Source: Symbiodinium natans
Lineage: Eukaryota; Sar; Dinophyceae; Suessiales; Symbiodiniaceae
Length of the DNA stretch: 64,000 bases
NCBI GenBank assembly: GCA_905221605.1
Contig: CAJNDS010002589.1
Coordinates: forward strand, 60,001 to 124,000
Direction of reading: 5' to 3'
Shown here piece by piece: positions 7,847 through 16,910 of this stretch (the first letter of the stretch is position 1; every line of letters starts with the position of its first letter). The position numbers and the translations under genes were made by a program. The notes below the pieces were generated by a model. The model searched no databases, was not told the origin of the DNA, and worked only from the letters and a program-made list of their open reading frames with translations.

Positions 7847-9968
7847 GGTTATGAGCCCAAGCGGCCCGAGGCTCTCTGGTGAAGATTATGGTCCTGACTA
7901 TGGCAGGCAAGATGGGCAACAGTTGGGTTCAGCTGCAGCAACGTTGAATGGTCACAGATCAGCGCTTGAGGTTGGTGGACAATCAGTGCCTGAGAATTCT
8001 GGGCCTGGTCGTGCCCCATGTGTAACTTCAGCGGCTGATGGGCCTGGAGCTGCCACTGGGAATGATGTGGTTTTCATGGATGGCACAGATAGCGGTTCAG
8101 TGCCTGTGAGTGCATATCCTGGTGGTGAAGTCATGGGATTGTCATCGCATGTGAGCAATGGAGCTGGGGAAGATAGACAATTCAGTGCAATGGGCTTGGC
8201 GCCTAGAACTGATACAGTGGGTGCAGCAGACATGGAAGTGCCTCGGACATCGGCGTCTGGGCATGTGGATGGAGCATGTCTGCAACCTTCACCCCTTCCA
8301 TCTCCAGTATCAGCAACGAATGCCCTTCAAAGGACCGCGGAAGCTGCTCGTGTGAGTCGAGCTGCAATGTGGTTTTCAAGATTGGGCGAATTTTTCCAGC
8401 AGCGACGTGTGGAGGTGCATACGGCTTGGAGCCCGATGCAAGAGAACCCTTGGCTGAGGCCTCGTACCACTGGGTACAACAACAGCAGTGGCCACGCTGA
8501 GGGACAAGCAATTTTCCAGCCCCCGACCCCACCATCGTCAGGGTCGGCAGGGGTTCCTCAAGAGTTGGTTCAGGCTGAAGTGGCAAAGCAGCTGGATGGT
8601 GCAATGAGCGAGCTTTACAGTGGCATGATGGGAAAGATTCAAGACGAGCGACGACGAACTGAAGAGGCGATGGACGAGGCAAGACAGTTGAGACAACAGC
8701 TGGAAAGGATGGAAGAGCGGATGGCGGCGAGGTCTATGGCGACGATGGCGAAAGCTCAACAAGGAGTTTCACAGAACCATCCTACACCTGGTCCACCGCC
8801 TGGGATTACGTCCACTGCAGGTGGTATGCTGCAACAATTTCAGGATTACTCTGCTGGTGATCGACAGTCGCTTTCTGCAGCACCACTTCTTTTACCTGGT
8901 GTGTCTTCAGTAAGACCTAATGTGGCGGAAGCTCAACCAGGAGTTTCGCAGAACCATCCTACACCTGGTCCTGGCCCTAATTTTTCCGCACAGTCAAACC
9001 CATCTGTGCCACCGAGTCGCTCCTTCTTGCAGGGATTATTTGGTCTTGGCGCTCCTCGTTCTCCATCCCCTGAACCTACCAATCAGCAGCAGTCGCAACA
9101 GAAGGATTCTGCCCAGCAACCAGGACGGGTACCGGGATCCTCCAATGATCAGGTGCTGACAGCAATGGCTCGCGGCATTGAGTCGCTACTTCAGAACCAG
9201 CACAACAAGAGTGAGAGGCCAGAGACAGTGAAGCCGGGGATTTCTGAGCTACCACAACTTCCGGCTTACACCCCGACGACTGGAAGCATAGATCTTCTGA
9301 ACTGGCTTACGCGCATCACCCCGATCATGGAGGACCTTAGCGACACCTCTAGCCATTGGTGGACGATGACTCTGAAGGACGTTTCTGAGTGGTATGCACG
9401 TTTCTCTGTTTCCACTCCTTTGGAGAAGGTCCGTTTGAGGCCTGTGGTGTCAACAATGGGAAAACCTGAATGGAGCAGGGTGGAGCGAAGGGCAACGGCG
9501 ATGGTTCTGGGCGCTATTCCAGCCCAGGTGAAGGAGGAGGCCATAGCAACGGGTGATGTGCATACCGTGGGCCTCTTGTGCAAGTTGTTTGCCACCTATC
9601 AGCCGGGCAACCGGCAGGAGAAAACCTTAGTATTGACGAGCCTGGAACATCCTCAGGAGTGTGAGACGGCTTTGGAGGCGGTGGATGCCCTGAGGAAGTG
9701 GTCTCTCTGGCGAAGACGGGCCCAGGCGATTGGAATTGCGGAGCCGGATCCTTCGGTCTTGTTGCAGGGCTTGGATAGGATCACAGCTGTGGTGGTAAGG
9801 TCAGATCCGGAGCTGTCTTTCAGAGTGAGTTTGGTGAGGAGCAACCTGCAGGTGGATGTGTGTCCTACTTCCAGCAGTATAACATCGTTCTCCCAACACT
9901 TGCAAGCGGAAATGGAGCAGCAGGCAAGACTGGGTGTGAGCAGGAACAATGATACGCGCCGAGGTTGA
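7794..9968 (+). CDS. gag: Gag polyprotein of the copia element
   Basis: Structural protein that would form the virus-like particle in the cytoplasm. The ORF is 724 codons from the ATG in the LTR or 705 from an in-frame ATG at 7851 inside the primer site; which is used depends on the transcription start. Seen: a low-complexity N-terminal third, a charged coiled-coil-like stretch at about residues 283-313, a duplicated motif GVSQNHPTPGP at about 324 and 383, and a Trp-rich helical capsid-like region at about 480-700 of the kind found in copia gags. The zinc fingers normally at the gag C-terminus are missing; they lie at the start of the next ORF in the -1 frame. The stop TGA is at 9966-9968. 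Confidence 0.85.
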   Translation: MAFPSVAGSAGSPAARQQVMSPSGPRLSGEDYGPDYGRQDGQQLGSAAATLNGHRSALEVGGQSVPENSGPGRAPCVTSAADGPGAATGNDVVFMDGTDSGSVPVSAYPGGEVMGLSSHVSNGAGEDRQFSAMGLAPRTDTVGAADMEVPRTSASGHVDGACLQPSPLPSPVSATNALQRTAEAARVSRAAMWFSRLGEFFQQRRVEVHTAWSPMQENPWLRPRTTGYNNSSGHAEGQAIFQPPTPPSSGSAGVPQELVQAEVAKQLDGAMSELYSGMMGKIQDERRRTEEAMDEARQLRQQLERMEERMAARSMATMAKAQQGVSQNHPTPGPPPGITSTAGGMLQQFQDYSAGDRQSLSAAPLLLPGVSSVRPNVAEAQPGVSQNHPTPGPGPNFSAQSNPSVPPSRSFLQGLFGLGAPRSPSPEPTNQQQSQQKDSAQQPGRVPGSSNDQVLTAMARGIESLLQNQHNKSERPETVKPGISELPQLPAYTPTTGSIDLLNWLTRITPIMEDLSDTSSHWWTMTLKDVSEWYARFSVSTPLEKVRLRPVVSTMGKPEWSRVERRATAMVLGAIPAQVKEEAIATGDVHTVGLLCKLFATYQPGNRQEKTLVLTSLEHPQECETALEAVDALRKWSLWRRRAQAIGIAEPDPSVLLQGLDRITAVVVRSDPELSFRVSLVRSNLQVDVCPTSSSITSFSQHLQAEMEQQARLGVSRNNDTRRG
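7847..7862 (+). other. Primer-binding site, half-tRNA(iMet) type
   Basis: Directly after the LTR, GGTTATGAGCCCAAGC is complementary to a tRNA stretch reading GCTTGGGCTCATAACC, which holds a CAU anticodon and its stem. That is the anticodon arm of a Met tRNA, not its 3' end. Drosophila copia is known to prime from an internally cut initiator-Met tRNA; use of the same mechanism here is inference. The site also contains an in-frame gag ATG at 7851. Confidence 0.7.
9953..9968 (+). promoter_or_regulatory. gag/pol overlap, -1 frame
   Basis: The pol frame is closed by TGA at 9950-9952 and gag ends with TGA at 9966-9968, so any frame change must occur in these 16 bases. No X-XXY-YYZ slippery heptamer is visible, and the pol frame has no ATG before its zinc fingers (the first Met codon is near residue 127). 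Either an unusual programmed shift or a single-base indel in this copy is possible. Confidence 0.6.
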
Positions 9969-12900
9969 AGGCTTTGGTGGCACCCTCGGAGGCAGCGTCA
10001 TCGACTACCCCATATAATCCTGCGACTCCTACCTCTCCTACTCCAAAGGGTGTTTGCAAGTTCTTTGCTGGTGACAAGGGATGCCGGAGAGGGAATACGT
10101 GTCGCTATCCCCATACATGGACGAGCCTGGAGAAGGGCGAAAGAGCTCGTCGATGCCTGGCCTGTGGATCAACCACCCATAAAGTTCGAGAGTGTCGGGC
10201 ACCTGGCGGAGGTTCTGCAAAAGGAAAAGGAAAAGGGGAAAAGGGCAAGGTAACATCTGCTACGGCTCCTACCAACTCTACGTCAGCGGCTACTTCCAGA
10301 AAGGTCTCAATTGAAGAGAAACCGGAGGTGATCGTGAAGGTCATGAAGTTGTGGGATGAGATCAAGAACATGGGGGTGATAAAGCCTACCCTGAGGACCT
10401 TGTTTGGAGGTGATGGCCAGTGGATTTCCCCAACGCAGTCACCGAGGGCAGCGCTAATGGATTCTGGAGCCACACATGCTTTACGACCCCCTCTGGACCA
10501 GATGGAATGGGAGCAGGCATCACAGGTGAATGTGGCCCTGGCTGGCGATGCCCGCACAGTCATGAAGCAGAATCGTCAAGGCACCCTCCTAAGTGGTGAT
10601 GAGGTCACCCAGATGATCGTTCCAATGGGAAAGGTGATCTCGAGACTTGGTTACAGACTTCATTGGACACCATCATGCTGTGAACTGTTGGATGATGATG
10701 GGGGAAGTATACCACTCAAAGTTGTGGATGGATGCCCGGAGGTTGATCCAGCGACTGCCCACATCCTGATCTCCAAGCTCGAGGCTTCGCAACTCCCATC
10801 ACTGAAGGAGGCCACGATGGAATCACTGAATGTCCTCAACCAGGTGACGACAAGTTGGTGGGCATGTCTTTGTGAGTATGTGAGCACTGGGGAGATCATG
10901 GCGGGGCGTGAGGCTCTTTCAAAGGCTCCATTCTTCCGAGATGCCGAGGAACTGCAGGTGGAGCTCTTGATTCGACACCCAAGGGAAAGCGCCTGGGATT
11001 GCATGAAGGAGATTGCTCTGAATCGTCGTACCCGGAAGAGGCTACTCCGTGCGGCGACATGGGTGGTTCGGTGGGATCCACCGGGATATTATCGTCCGAG
11101 CGATGCCCTGATTCAGCTGGGGCGTTTGACTGATGTGGTCTATGTGAATGTGGGTTCCATGATGAACATGGGGGATTTTACCAAGGTGTGGAAAGTCTTG
11201 GTTTGGGCAGCAATCAATGGTCGCATTGGGGCGCTCCTTTCACATGATGTTGCCGCTACCCCCGCCGAGTTTGCTGTGTATAAGAAGCATCGCAACCGCT
11301 TTCAGTTCCTGCATGCTTTGGCGGCTGCTGGTCAAGCGCAAAGGGGTGGTTGCATACCCAAGTTTCTGGTGGAACGGAGGAAATTCAGGACGGCCGATGA
11401 TCCTGGAATTGCTTGGGTGGATGATGGTCATGCACAGCTGTGCTTGGATGAAATGGGAATCCACAACCCCATGGTCGCGGAGGATGAAATCATGGAAGTG
11501 GTGAGTGGTCTGTTTGGTGTGTTCCGCACCGATGGAAGTGGTCGTATCAAGCTATCCCGGATGTCGGCCGATGCTGCTTGGCGACTTCATGTCATGAGGA
11601 ACCACCAGCCGTTCAGGAGGGACTGTGCCATTTGCGTGAGAAATGCAGCTACGGGAAGGAGGCATAGAAGTACACTCCACCCGTCAGGGTATGTCCTGAG
11701 TGTGGATGTTGCTGGACCTCTTCGTGGACATGGGCGATCTCCTGACGGAAAGTTCTTCAAGTACTTTGTCATCGGTGCTTTCAGGATTCCTAAAGCGGAT
11801 GGAGTAGAAGTTCACCGTGAAGTCCGAGGCCACCCCATACCTGATGATTGGAATGAAGAGGAACCCGAAGAAACGCTATCGGATGACGAGGTCGAGGTTC
11901 CAGAGGAAGAGGAGGAGGTGGAGTTGCCTCCAGTGGGGGAGGAAAGACGTGCCAAAGAAGAATGGGAAAAGCTTAAAGCCACCTTCAAGGAGCCCCTGGA
12001 GACCGAGACCCTGTACTACTGCGTGCCAGTACGAAACAAGAAGGCTGCCACTATGTTGCCTGCAATTCAGCAGATGGTGGTGGATATCAAGGCGTTGGGA
12101 TACCCGGTAGTGAGAGTTCATGCAGATCGAGGAGGAGAATTTCGTGGCAACTTGGTGAGGAAGTGGATCCTGTCACAAGGAATGTTGCCAACTACCTCCA
12201 CGGGTTCGGAACCGGCCGAGAATGGAGTGGCTGAAGCAGGAGTTCGTTTTCTGAAAAGGCGATCTCGAGCGAGAATATTGCTTGATGCTGCAGGGCTTCC
12301 ACGCGAACATTGGCCTACAGCAATCCAAACGGCGGCTGCCCAACAGCGGTGTGAGAGGCTGGGTTTGGTGCCCCCCATGCCGGTGGCGTATGGAGCGAAG
12401 GTGTATGTGAAGATCAAGAAGTACAAAACGGGCGACATCGAGGACTTGGGTCCGCATTGGCTTCAAGGAAAGTATCAGGGGCCAGCCACTGATATCAGGG
12501 GTGGTCATGTGATCTTGAAGTCGACGGGCACCTTCATTCAAACCACTCATGTGAGGGTGGCCAGGGATCCGCCTCCTTTGGATACAGTGGCACCGACTAT
12601 CTTGGTGGAGCCGGAGTCACCGCCGCCAATGCCGCCGCCTCCAACAGCGCCGGGTTCGACAACTACATGTGTGGGTGGAACAGAGGAGCTTCCACCATAT
12701 CCCAAAGGCCCACCTATATCCTATGCACCGCCGATGACGAGGGCTACAACAAAAACCCCTGGGGTGAGACTGAGGACAATGAAGGTGGATGAGTGGGGAA
12801 GCAACGAGCCGGATGAACTTGATGCACTACAAGCACGTTCAGCAGGAAGTGAAGAAAGAGAAGAAGATGCGCCTCAAATGTGTGGTTTGCAGCCACATCA

Positions 12901-15900
12901 GACATCGGAGGTGGAAATGATAGCGAGAAGATTGTGTGAAAAAGGAAGGTACGACAGGAAGGGCTGCGTGGAGATTTTGGAGGAGCTCGACAAGGTGAAG
13001 TGCAACCTACGAACTCCCCGGGCCATTGAAGGTCAAGGGATACTGATGGGGGCCTATGTTCAGGGGCCTTTCCATGGCATCACCATGAATGCGAAGGCAC
13101 TTCCTTGGACAACAAGGTATCTGAATGCCTATCTCCTCCAGCAGCTCGAGAAGTCGTATCCAGGTCGTAGGCCCACATGGAGCACAATCGTTCTCCACCA
13201 CGTCAATGAGGCCAAGGTGCACAAGGACGTCCACAATGAGAAAGGAACCACCAACTACATCATGGAACTGCCCATGGAAATGAAGTCCGGATTGTGGTTG
13301 GAGGAGGGAAAAGAATGTGCATCAACACTTGCACGAGGTGAACAACAGCTGTATGAACTTCGTGACGGTTCCCAGACTTCAGCTGAAGGAAGATTGGTGG
13401 ATGTTTCAAGGCACCCGGCAGGGTTCGATCCAAAAAGAAGACATGCGTGGGTGAAGGATGATGGAAGGAAATGGATCCTTTCTGCCTACACACCTTCTGG
13501 GTTGCATCGCTTGGCGCGGGGCGACTTGGGGTTCTTGCGTGATCATGGTTTTCCTCTCAAAGATCCTCAAGCATCTGAAAGCTTTGGGTGCAGCACGATG
13601 AAAACGCTTTCGGTGAGCGAGACATTGGAAACCACACCTTTGTCTGAGGCGTCCTCTTCTGGTCCGGAGTGCATGGCTCAGAGCGGAGCTCGAGTCGTAG
13701 GGGAAGAGGAGGAGGAGGCCTCTGCCATCTGGGAGGATGTGGAGTACGTCGGGGATTGGGAAGTGTTCGTCGATGAAGAGGCGGAGCACGAAAATGATTC
13801 CGAGATTGGTCTCCCTGATCCTCCGCTACTACGTCGTGTATGTGGATCTGACGACCCTGGAGGAGAACTCGAATATCTTCGCCGGTGCTACATGAATCAT
13901 TTGGAGTGGGACGAGGTGCCAGACGAAGTGGGCGAAGATATGGCTTCCCGAATGGAGACTTGGTGGTCGCAGGAAAGGGACCCAAGATTGGCGAAGATCG
14001 AGCCAGAGTACACGCCGAACATCGAAGACCTTATCCGGAACCTTCAGGAGCCCTTGCGACACACCCACAATGTGAGTCCAGCGGAAGTGAGATTGAATCC
14101 TGAGAAATGGCTGGCTTCAATACGAAAGGAGCTACATGTGGTGGAGAAGGGATTTCGGCGATTGGGTCCTGATGAGGCGAAGAAGTATGAGGGTGACCCC
14201 AACGTGCAGAAGCTGCCAGCAAAAATGGTCTACACCCTCAAGCCACCTGCGGTGGAGAACCAGGAGGCCGATGGTGAGGAGAAGTGGTGCAAAAGGAAGT
14301 CCCGTATCGTATGCTGCGGGAATTTTGCTGATGATTCTCCTCAGGATGTCTTTGCTTCCGGGGCAGCTGCAGAAAGCATGAGATGCACTTTGGTGTACTC
14401 GATGTACCGCAAATGGATCACTGGGTCCCTGGATATAACAGGAGCGTTTATGCTCACCCCGATGCCCACTGGTCCTGATCAGGTGCGTTACTTGATCACA
14501 CCGCCGGCGATCTTGGTGCAACTTGGTTTGGTGCAACCTGGAGAAAAATGGCTGCTGACACATGGGATGTATGGTTTACGGCAATCGCCAAAGCTATGGG
14601 CCACCTATCGCGATAAGACGATGAAGGACATGGTCTTCGAGAGTGAGGATCGACAATGGCGGCTTCACCAAGGTACTGCCGAACCAAACATCTGGTTTAT
14701 CTATGAAGCTGGGAGTTCCATTTTGGATCCACCGGATGGCACAATTCTGGTCTATGTGGATGATTTGTTGATTTGTGCTCCTCTTGCCTTGTTAGCTGCG
14801 ACGGCTTCAAAAATTGGATCGGTGTGGAAGACGTCACCATTGGAGGTGATGACCCGGGACAGAGGCATTCGTTTTCTGGGATGTGAGATTGAGCTTGCTG
14901 GGGATGGACATGGCCTTTATCTCCATCAGCGCCCGTATGTGATGGAACTGTTGAGGTCTCATGGAATCCCGGAGCACCACAAGTCGCCGATTCCTTGTTC
15001 CAGGGAGCTGTTGACGTTTGCTGCTGAGGAAGGTGAAGATCCTGGCACGGAAAGCGAGCTACGACAAGCACAACGACTGTGTGGCGAACTGTTGTGGATA
15101 GCACAGAGGAGCAGGCCAGACATTTCGTTTTCGGTTGCAGCAATGGGCTCTTTGCTTACAAAGGCAGCACCACGATGCATTGTCATTGGAAAAAAGCTTC
15201 TGGCATATTTGCAGGCCACGAAGAACTATGCCTTGAGCATCCAAGACACTGGCCCTGGTTTAACGGCTTGGAGCGACTCGTCCTTCGCTCCGACCGGGGA
15301 ACGAAGCCACAGCGGCATTGTCATCACTTGGCGAGGGACCGTCGTTGGTTGGCGATCTTCTCGTCAGCCATTCGTATGCCTCAGCACCGCTGAGTGTGAG
15401 TTGATGGCGTCAATAGAAGCCTTGGTGATGGCAATGTCAATGCAAGCGGTCACAAGCCAATTTGAAAAGGAGGATTCGAAGATTGGCCTGAAGGTGGACA
15501 ACAAAGCTGCCATCGTGTTGGCCAGTCCGGCATCCAGCGCAAGCTGGAGAACCCGACACCTTCGGGCGCGTGCTTCGTATTTGAAGGAGAAGATCGAAGC
15601 GGACCAAGTGGCGCTGGAATTTGTCCCTGGTAAGCTGCAATTGGCAGACTTATTAACTAAAGGCTTTCCAAGACAGAGGTTACAGGAACTTGTGGGCCTG
15701 TGGGGTATAGTTGATAGGGTCGTGCGAACTGCTGAGACCTCATTGGCGAGGATGGTTGTTTTGATGATGATGGTACAGACCTGCCGTGCAAAGCAGGTGA
15801 AGGAGCCAACTCCTTTGGACACGTCTCTGGAGCTGTATATTGTGGCGGCATTGGCTGGAGTAGCTTTGGTGGCTGCTTGGGAAGGCCTATGGTGGATTTG

Positions 15901-16300
15901 GTATCGACTGTTCGATCGTCACGACAGCTCGCGACAGGCTAGGAGACTACGTCGACTACAACAGGCTGTAGAAATGGAGTTGCACCATCAAATGAACAAT
16001 CGCGTTCGTGAAGAACGACCTGACGAACCCACTTGCCGGACGATTGGCGTGCAGGCTGATTTGGCAATGGTTCGTTTGATGCCACAGGAGCCCATGACTC
16101 GAATCGAAATCAGGGAAGTCGAGGTCCCTGTGCCTGGAGTCCCCAGCGGCCCCTTCTACCTCACGGATGGTGGTCATCACGTTCATATGTATGATCATTG
16201 TTGGGGACTACGAAGTGCTACGAATGTACAGCAGCGAATGATGTGCAGAGTATGTCGTGAGGGTCGAGGCAGATCCCTCCGAGGTGCTCATACGGGTTGA
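9953..16300 (+). CDS. pol: Pol polyprotein: NC fingers, protease, integrase, RT, RNase H, C-terminal tail
   Basis: Residues are counted from the TTG at 9965 (2,111 codons). CCCH finger 31-50 (C-x8-C-x5-C-x3-H) and CCHC knuckle C64-x2-C-x4-H-x4-C77. Aspartic protease DSGA at 166-169. Integrase with compact H542/H547/C554/C557 and catalytic D581, D721, E757 (exact D-35-E for the last pair). An acidic insert at about 617-690 widens the first D-D gap. Reverse transcriptase about 1375-1700 with D1490 and YVDD 1597-1600. RNase H with D1771, E1810, D1845. After RNase H comes a hydrophobic span 1955-1983 rich in Trp and a His/Cys motif (H2074, C2079, C2094-x2-C2097). No internal stop is present. The order IN before RT defines copia. 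There is no ATG start, so expression as a gag-pol fusion is expected. Confidence 0.93.
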   Translation, partial: YAPRLKALVAPSEAASSTTPYNPATPTSPTPKGVCKFFAGDKGCRRGNTCRYPHTWTSLEKGERARRCLACGSTTHKVRECRAPGGGSAKGKGKGEKGKVTSATAPTNSTSAATSRKVSIEEKPEVIVKVMKLWDEIKNMGVIKPTLRTLFGGDGQWISPTQSPRAALMDSGATHALRPPLDQMEWEQASQVNVALAGDARTVMKQNRQGTLLSGDEVTQMIVPMGKVISRLGYRLHWTPSCCELLDDDGGSIPLKVVDGCPEVDPATAHILISKLEASQLPSLKEATMESLNVLNQVTTSWWACLCEYVSTGEIMAGREALSKAPFFRDAEELQVELLIRHPRESAWDCMKEIALNRRTRKRLLRAATWVVRWDPPGYYRPSDALIQLGRLTDVVYVNVGSMMNMGDFTKVWKVLVWAAINGRIGALLSHDVAATPAEFAVYKKHRNRFQFLHALAAAGQAQRGGCIPKFLVERRKFRTADDPGIAWVDDGHAQLCLDEMGIHNPMVAEDEIMEVVSGLFGVFRTDGSGRIKLSRMSADAAWRLHVMRNHQPFRRDCAICVRNAATGRRHRSTLHPSGYVLSVDVAGPLRGHGRSPDGKFFKYFVIGAFRIPKADGVEVHREVRGHPIPDDWNEEEPEETLSDDEVEVPEEEEEVELPPVGEERRAKEEWEKLKATFKEPLETETLYYCVPVRNKKAATMLPAIQQMVVDIKALGYPVVRVHADRGGEFRGNLVRKWILSQGMLPTTSTGSEPAENGVAEAGVRFLKRRSRARILLDAAGLPREHWPTAIQTAAAQQRCERLGLVPPMPVAYGAKVYVKIKKYKTGDIEDLGPHWLQGKYQGPATDIRGGHVILKSTGTFIQTTHVRVARDPPPLDTVAPTILVEPESPPPMPPPPTAPGSTTTCVGGTEELPPYPKGPPISYAPPMTRATTKTPGVRLRTMKVDEWGSNEPDELDALQARSAGSEEREEDAPQMCGLQPHQTSEVEMIARRLCEKGRYDRKGCVEILEELDKVKCNLRTPRAIEGQGILMGAYVQGPFHGITMNAKALPWTTRYLNAYLLQQLEKSYPGRRPTWSTIVLHHVNEAKVHKDVHNEKGTTNYIMELPMEMKSGLWLEEGKECASTLARGEQQLYELRDGSQTSAEGRLVDVSRHPAGFDPKRRHAWVKDDGRKWILSAYTPSGLHRLARGDLGFLRDHGFPLKDPQASESFGCSTMKTLSVSETLETTPLSEASSSGPECMAQSGARVVGEEEEEASAIWEDVEYVGDWEVFVDEEAEHENDSEIGLPDPPLLRRVCGSDDPGGELEYLRRCYMNHLEWDEVPDEVGEDMASRMETWWSQERDPRLAKIEPEYTPNIEDLIRNLQEPLRHTHNVSPAEVRLNPEKWLASIRKELHVVEKGFRRLGPDEAKKYEGDPNVQKLPAKMVYTLKPPAVENQEADGEEKWCKRKSRIVCCGNFADDSPQDVFASGAAAESMRCTLVYSMYRKWITGSLDITGAFMLTPMPTGPDQVRYLITPPAILVQLGLVQPGEKWLLTHGMYGLRQSPKLWATYRDKTMKDMVFESEDRQWRLHQGTAEPNIWFIYEAGSSILDPPDGTILVYVDDLLICAPLALLAATASKIGSVWKTSPLEVMTRDRGIRFLGCEIELAGDGHGLYLHQRPYVMELLRSHGIPEHHKSPIPCSRELLTFAAEEGEDPGTESELRQAQRLCGELLWIAQRSRPDISFSVAAMGSLLTKAAPRCIVIGKKLLAYLQATKNYALSIQDTGPGLTAWSDSSFAPTGERSHSGIVITWRGTVVGWRSSRQPFVCLSTAECELMASIEALVMAMSMQAVTSQFEKEDSKIGLKVDNKAAIVLASPASSASWRTRHLRARASYLKEKIEADQVALEFVPGKLQLADLLTKGFPRQRLQELVGLWGIVDRVVRTAETSLARMVVLMMMVQTCRAKQVKEPTPLDTSLELYIVAALAGVALVAAWEGLWWIWYRLFDRHDSSRQARRLRRLQQAVEMELHHQMNNRVREERPDEPTCRTIGVQADLAMVRLMPQEPMTRIEIREVEVPVPGVPSGPFYLTDGGHHVHMYDHCWGLRSATNVQQRMMCRVCREGRGRSLRGAHTG

Positions 16301-16339
16301 CGATGTATAGTTAATCAGCATCGGAGACCGATGGCTGAT

Positions 16340-16349
16340 GAAGGAGGAG
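16340..16349 (+). other. Polypurine tract
   Basis: GAAGGAGGAG directly abuts the 3' LTR, the expected plus-strand priming site for reverse transcription. Confidence 0.85.
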
Positions 16350-16595
16350 TGATGAAGAGTTGCTCCCAAGGTCAACCCCGAATTCACAATCGGCCCGAGG
16401 ACACGGGGCTCAGAGATCGAGCTCGCATTCTTGACAAGCACAGCAGTCAGGGTGCAGAGCATCACAGTCAAAACGACATGAGAGAGCATTTGACAATATT
16501 TCTCGTGATCGCAGCCCGAAAAAGTGACATCAAATTCGAGCGATGGCATTCCCTTCAGTTGCTGGTTCTGCTGGCTCACCTGCTGCTCGTCAGCA
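16350..16595 (+). repeat. 3' LTR of the copia element
   Basis: Exact copy of 7601-7846 as far as I can compare by eye. It is preceded by a purine run and followed at once by TTAGG and further telomeric heptamers. Polyadenylation should occur here; no obvious AATAAA signal is seen. Confidence 0.95.
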
Positions 16596-16804
16596 TTAGG
16601 GTTTAGGGCTTAGGGTTTAGGGTTTAGGGTAGGCTCAAAATGGCCCAAGAAGCCTTGTCTAATCTGGTTTTTGTGGTCCAAAGCCCCTAAACACCAAACC
16701 CTAAGCCCATAATTCAATTACACCCTCAACCCTAAACCCTAAACCCTAGACCCTTAACCCTAGACCCTAAACCCTAAACCCTAGACCCTAGACCCCTAGG
16801 CCAG

Positions 16805-16910
16805 TCCTTTGAGAGCCTCAGGGAAAGGGTCCGAGTTGCCCTTGCAGCGACTAGCGAGGCGGCTGCCATATTGCACTTTTCAGTTCACACGTCCGCTACA
16901 GGGCTGGGTT
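16805..16910 (+). CDS. Possible exon downstream of the copia insertion
   Basis: After TAGGCCAG the frame reads SFESLRERVRVALAATSEAA then AILHF. Phase 0 fits a GAT|GTCGCC donor in the 7452 exon, which would place the whole retrotransposon in one intron of about 9.3 kb. Confidence 0.4.

Larger units (their letters stand above)
7601..16595 (+). mobile_element. Complete Ty1/copia-type LTR retrotransposon (8,995 bp)
   Basis: Seen: two identical 246-bp direct repeats (7601-7846, 16350-16595) beginning TG and ending CA, a tRNA-complementary primer site directly after the left repeat, a purine tract directly before the right one, and two long ORFs between them. Domain order in the second ORF is protease, integrase, reverse transcriptase, RNase H, which defines the Ty1/copia order (Pseudoviridae-like). 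The flanks are TTAGG on both sides, within telomeric heptamers. Identity of the LTRs implies recent insertion, and both ORFs lack internal stops, so the copy may still be mobile. Its GC-rich, repeat-free body contrasts sharply with the surrounding sequence. It may lie in an intron between islands 7452-7543 and 16805-16910. Confidence 0.97.

Noticed and set aside
9945-9970. Programmed slippery heptamer at gag/pol
   Set aside because: No X-XXY-YYZ sequence is present in either register.
16628-16650. Dinoflagellate spliced-leader relic (GGCTCAAAATGGCCC)
   Set aside because: Only superficially similar to the leader or its complement; too many mismatches.
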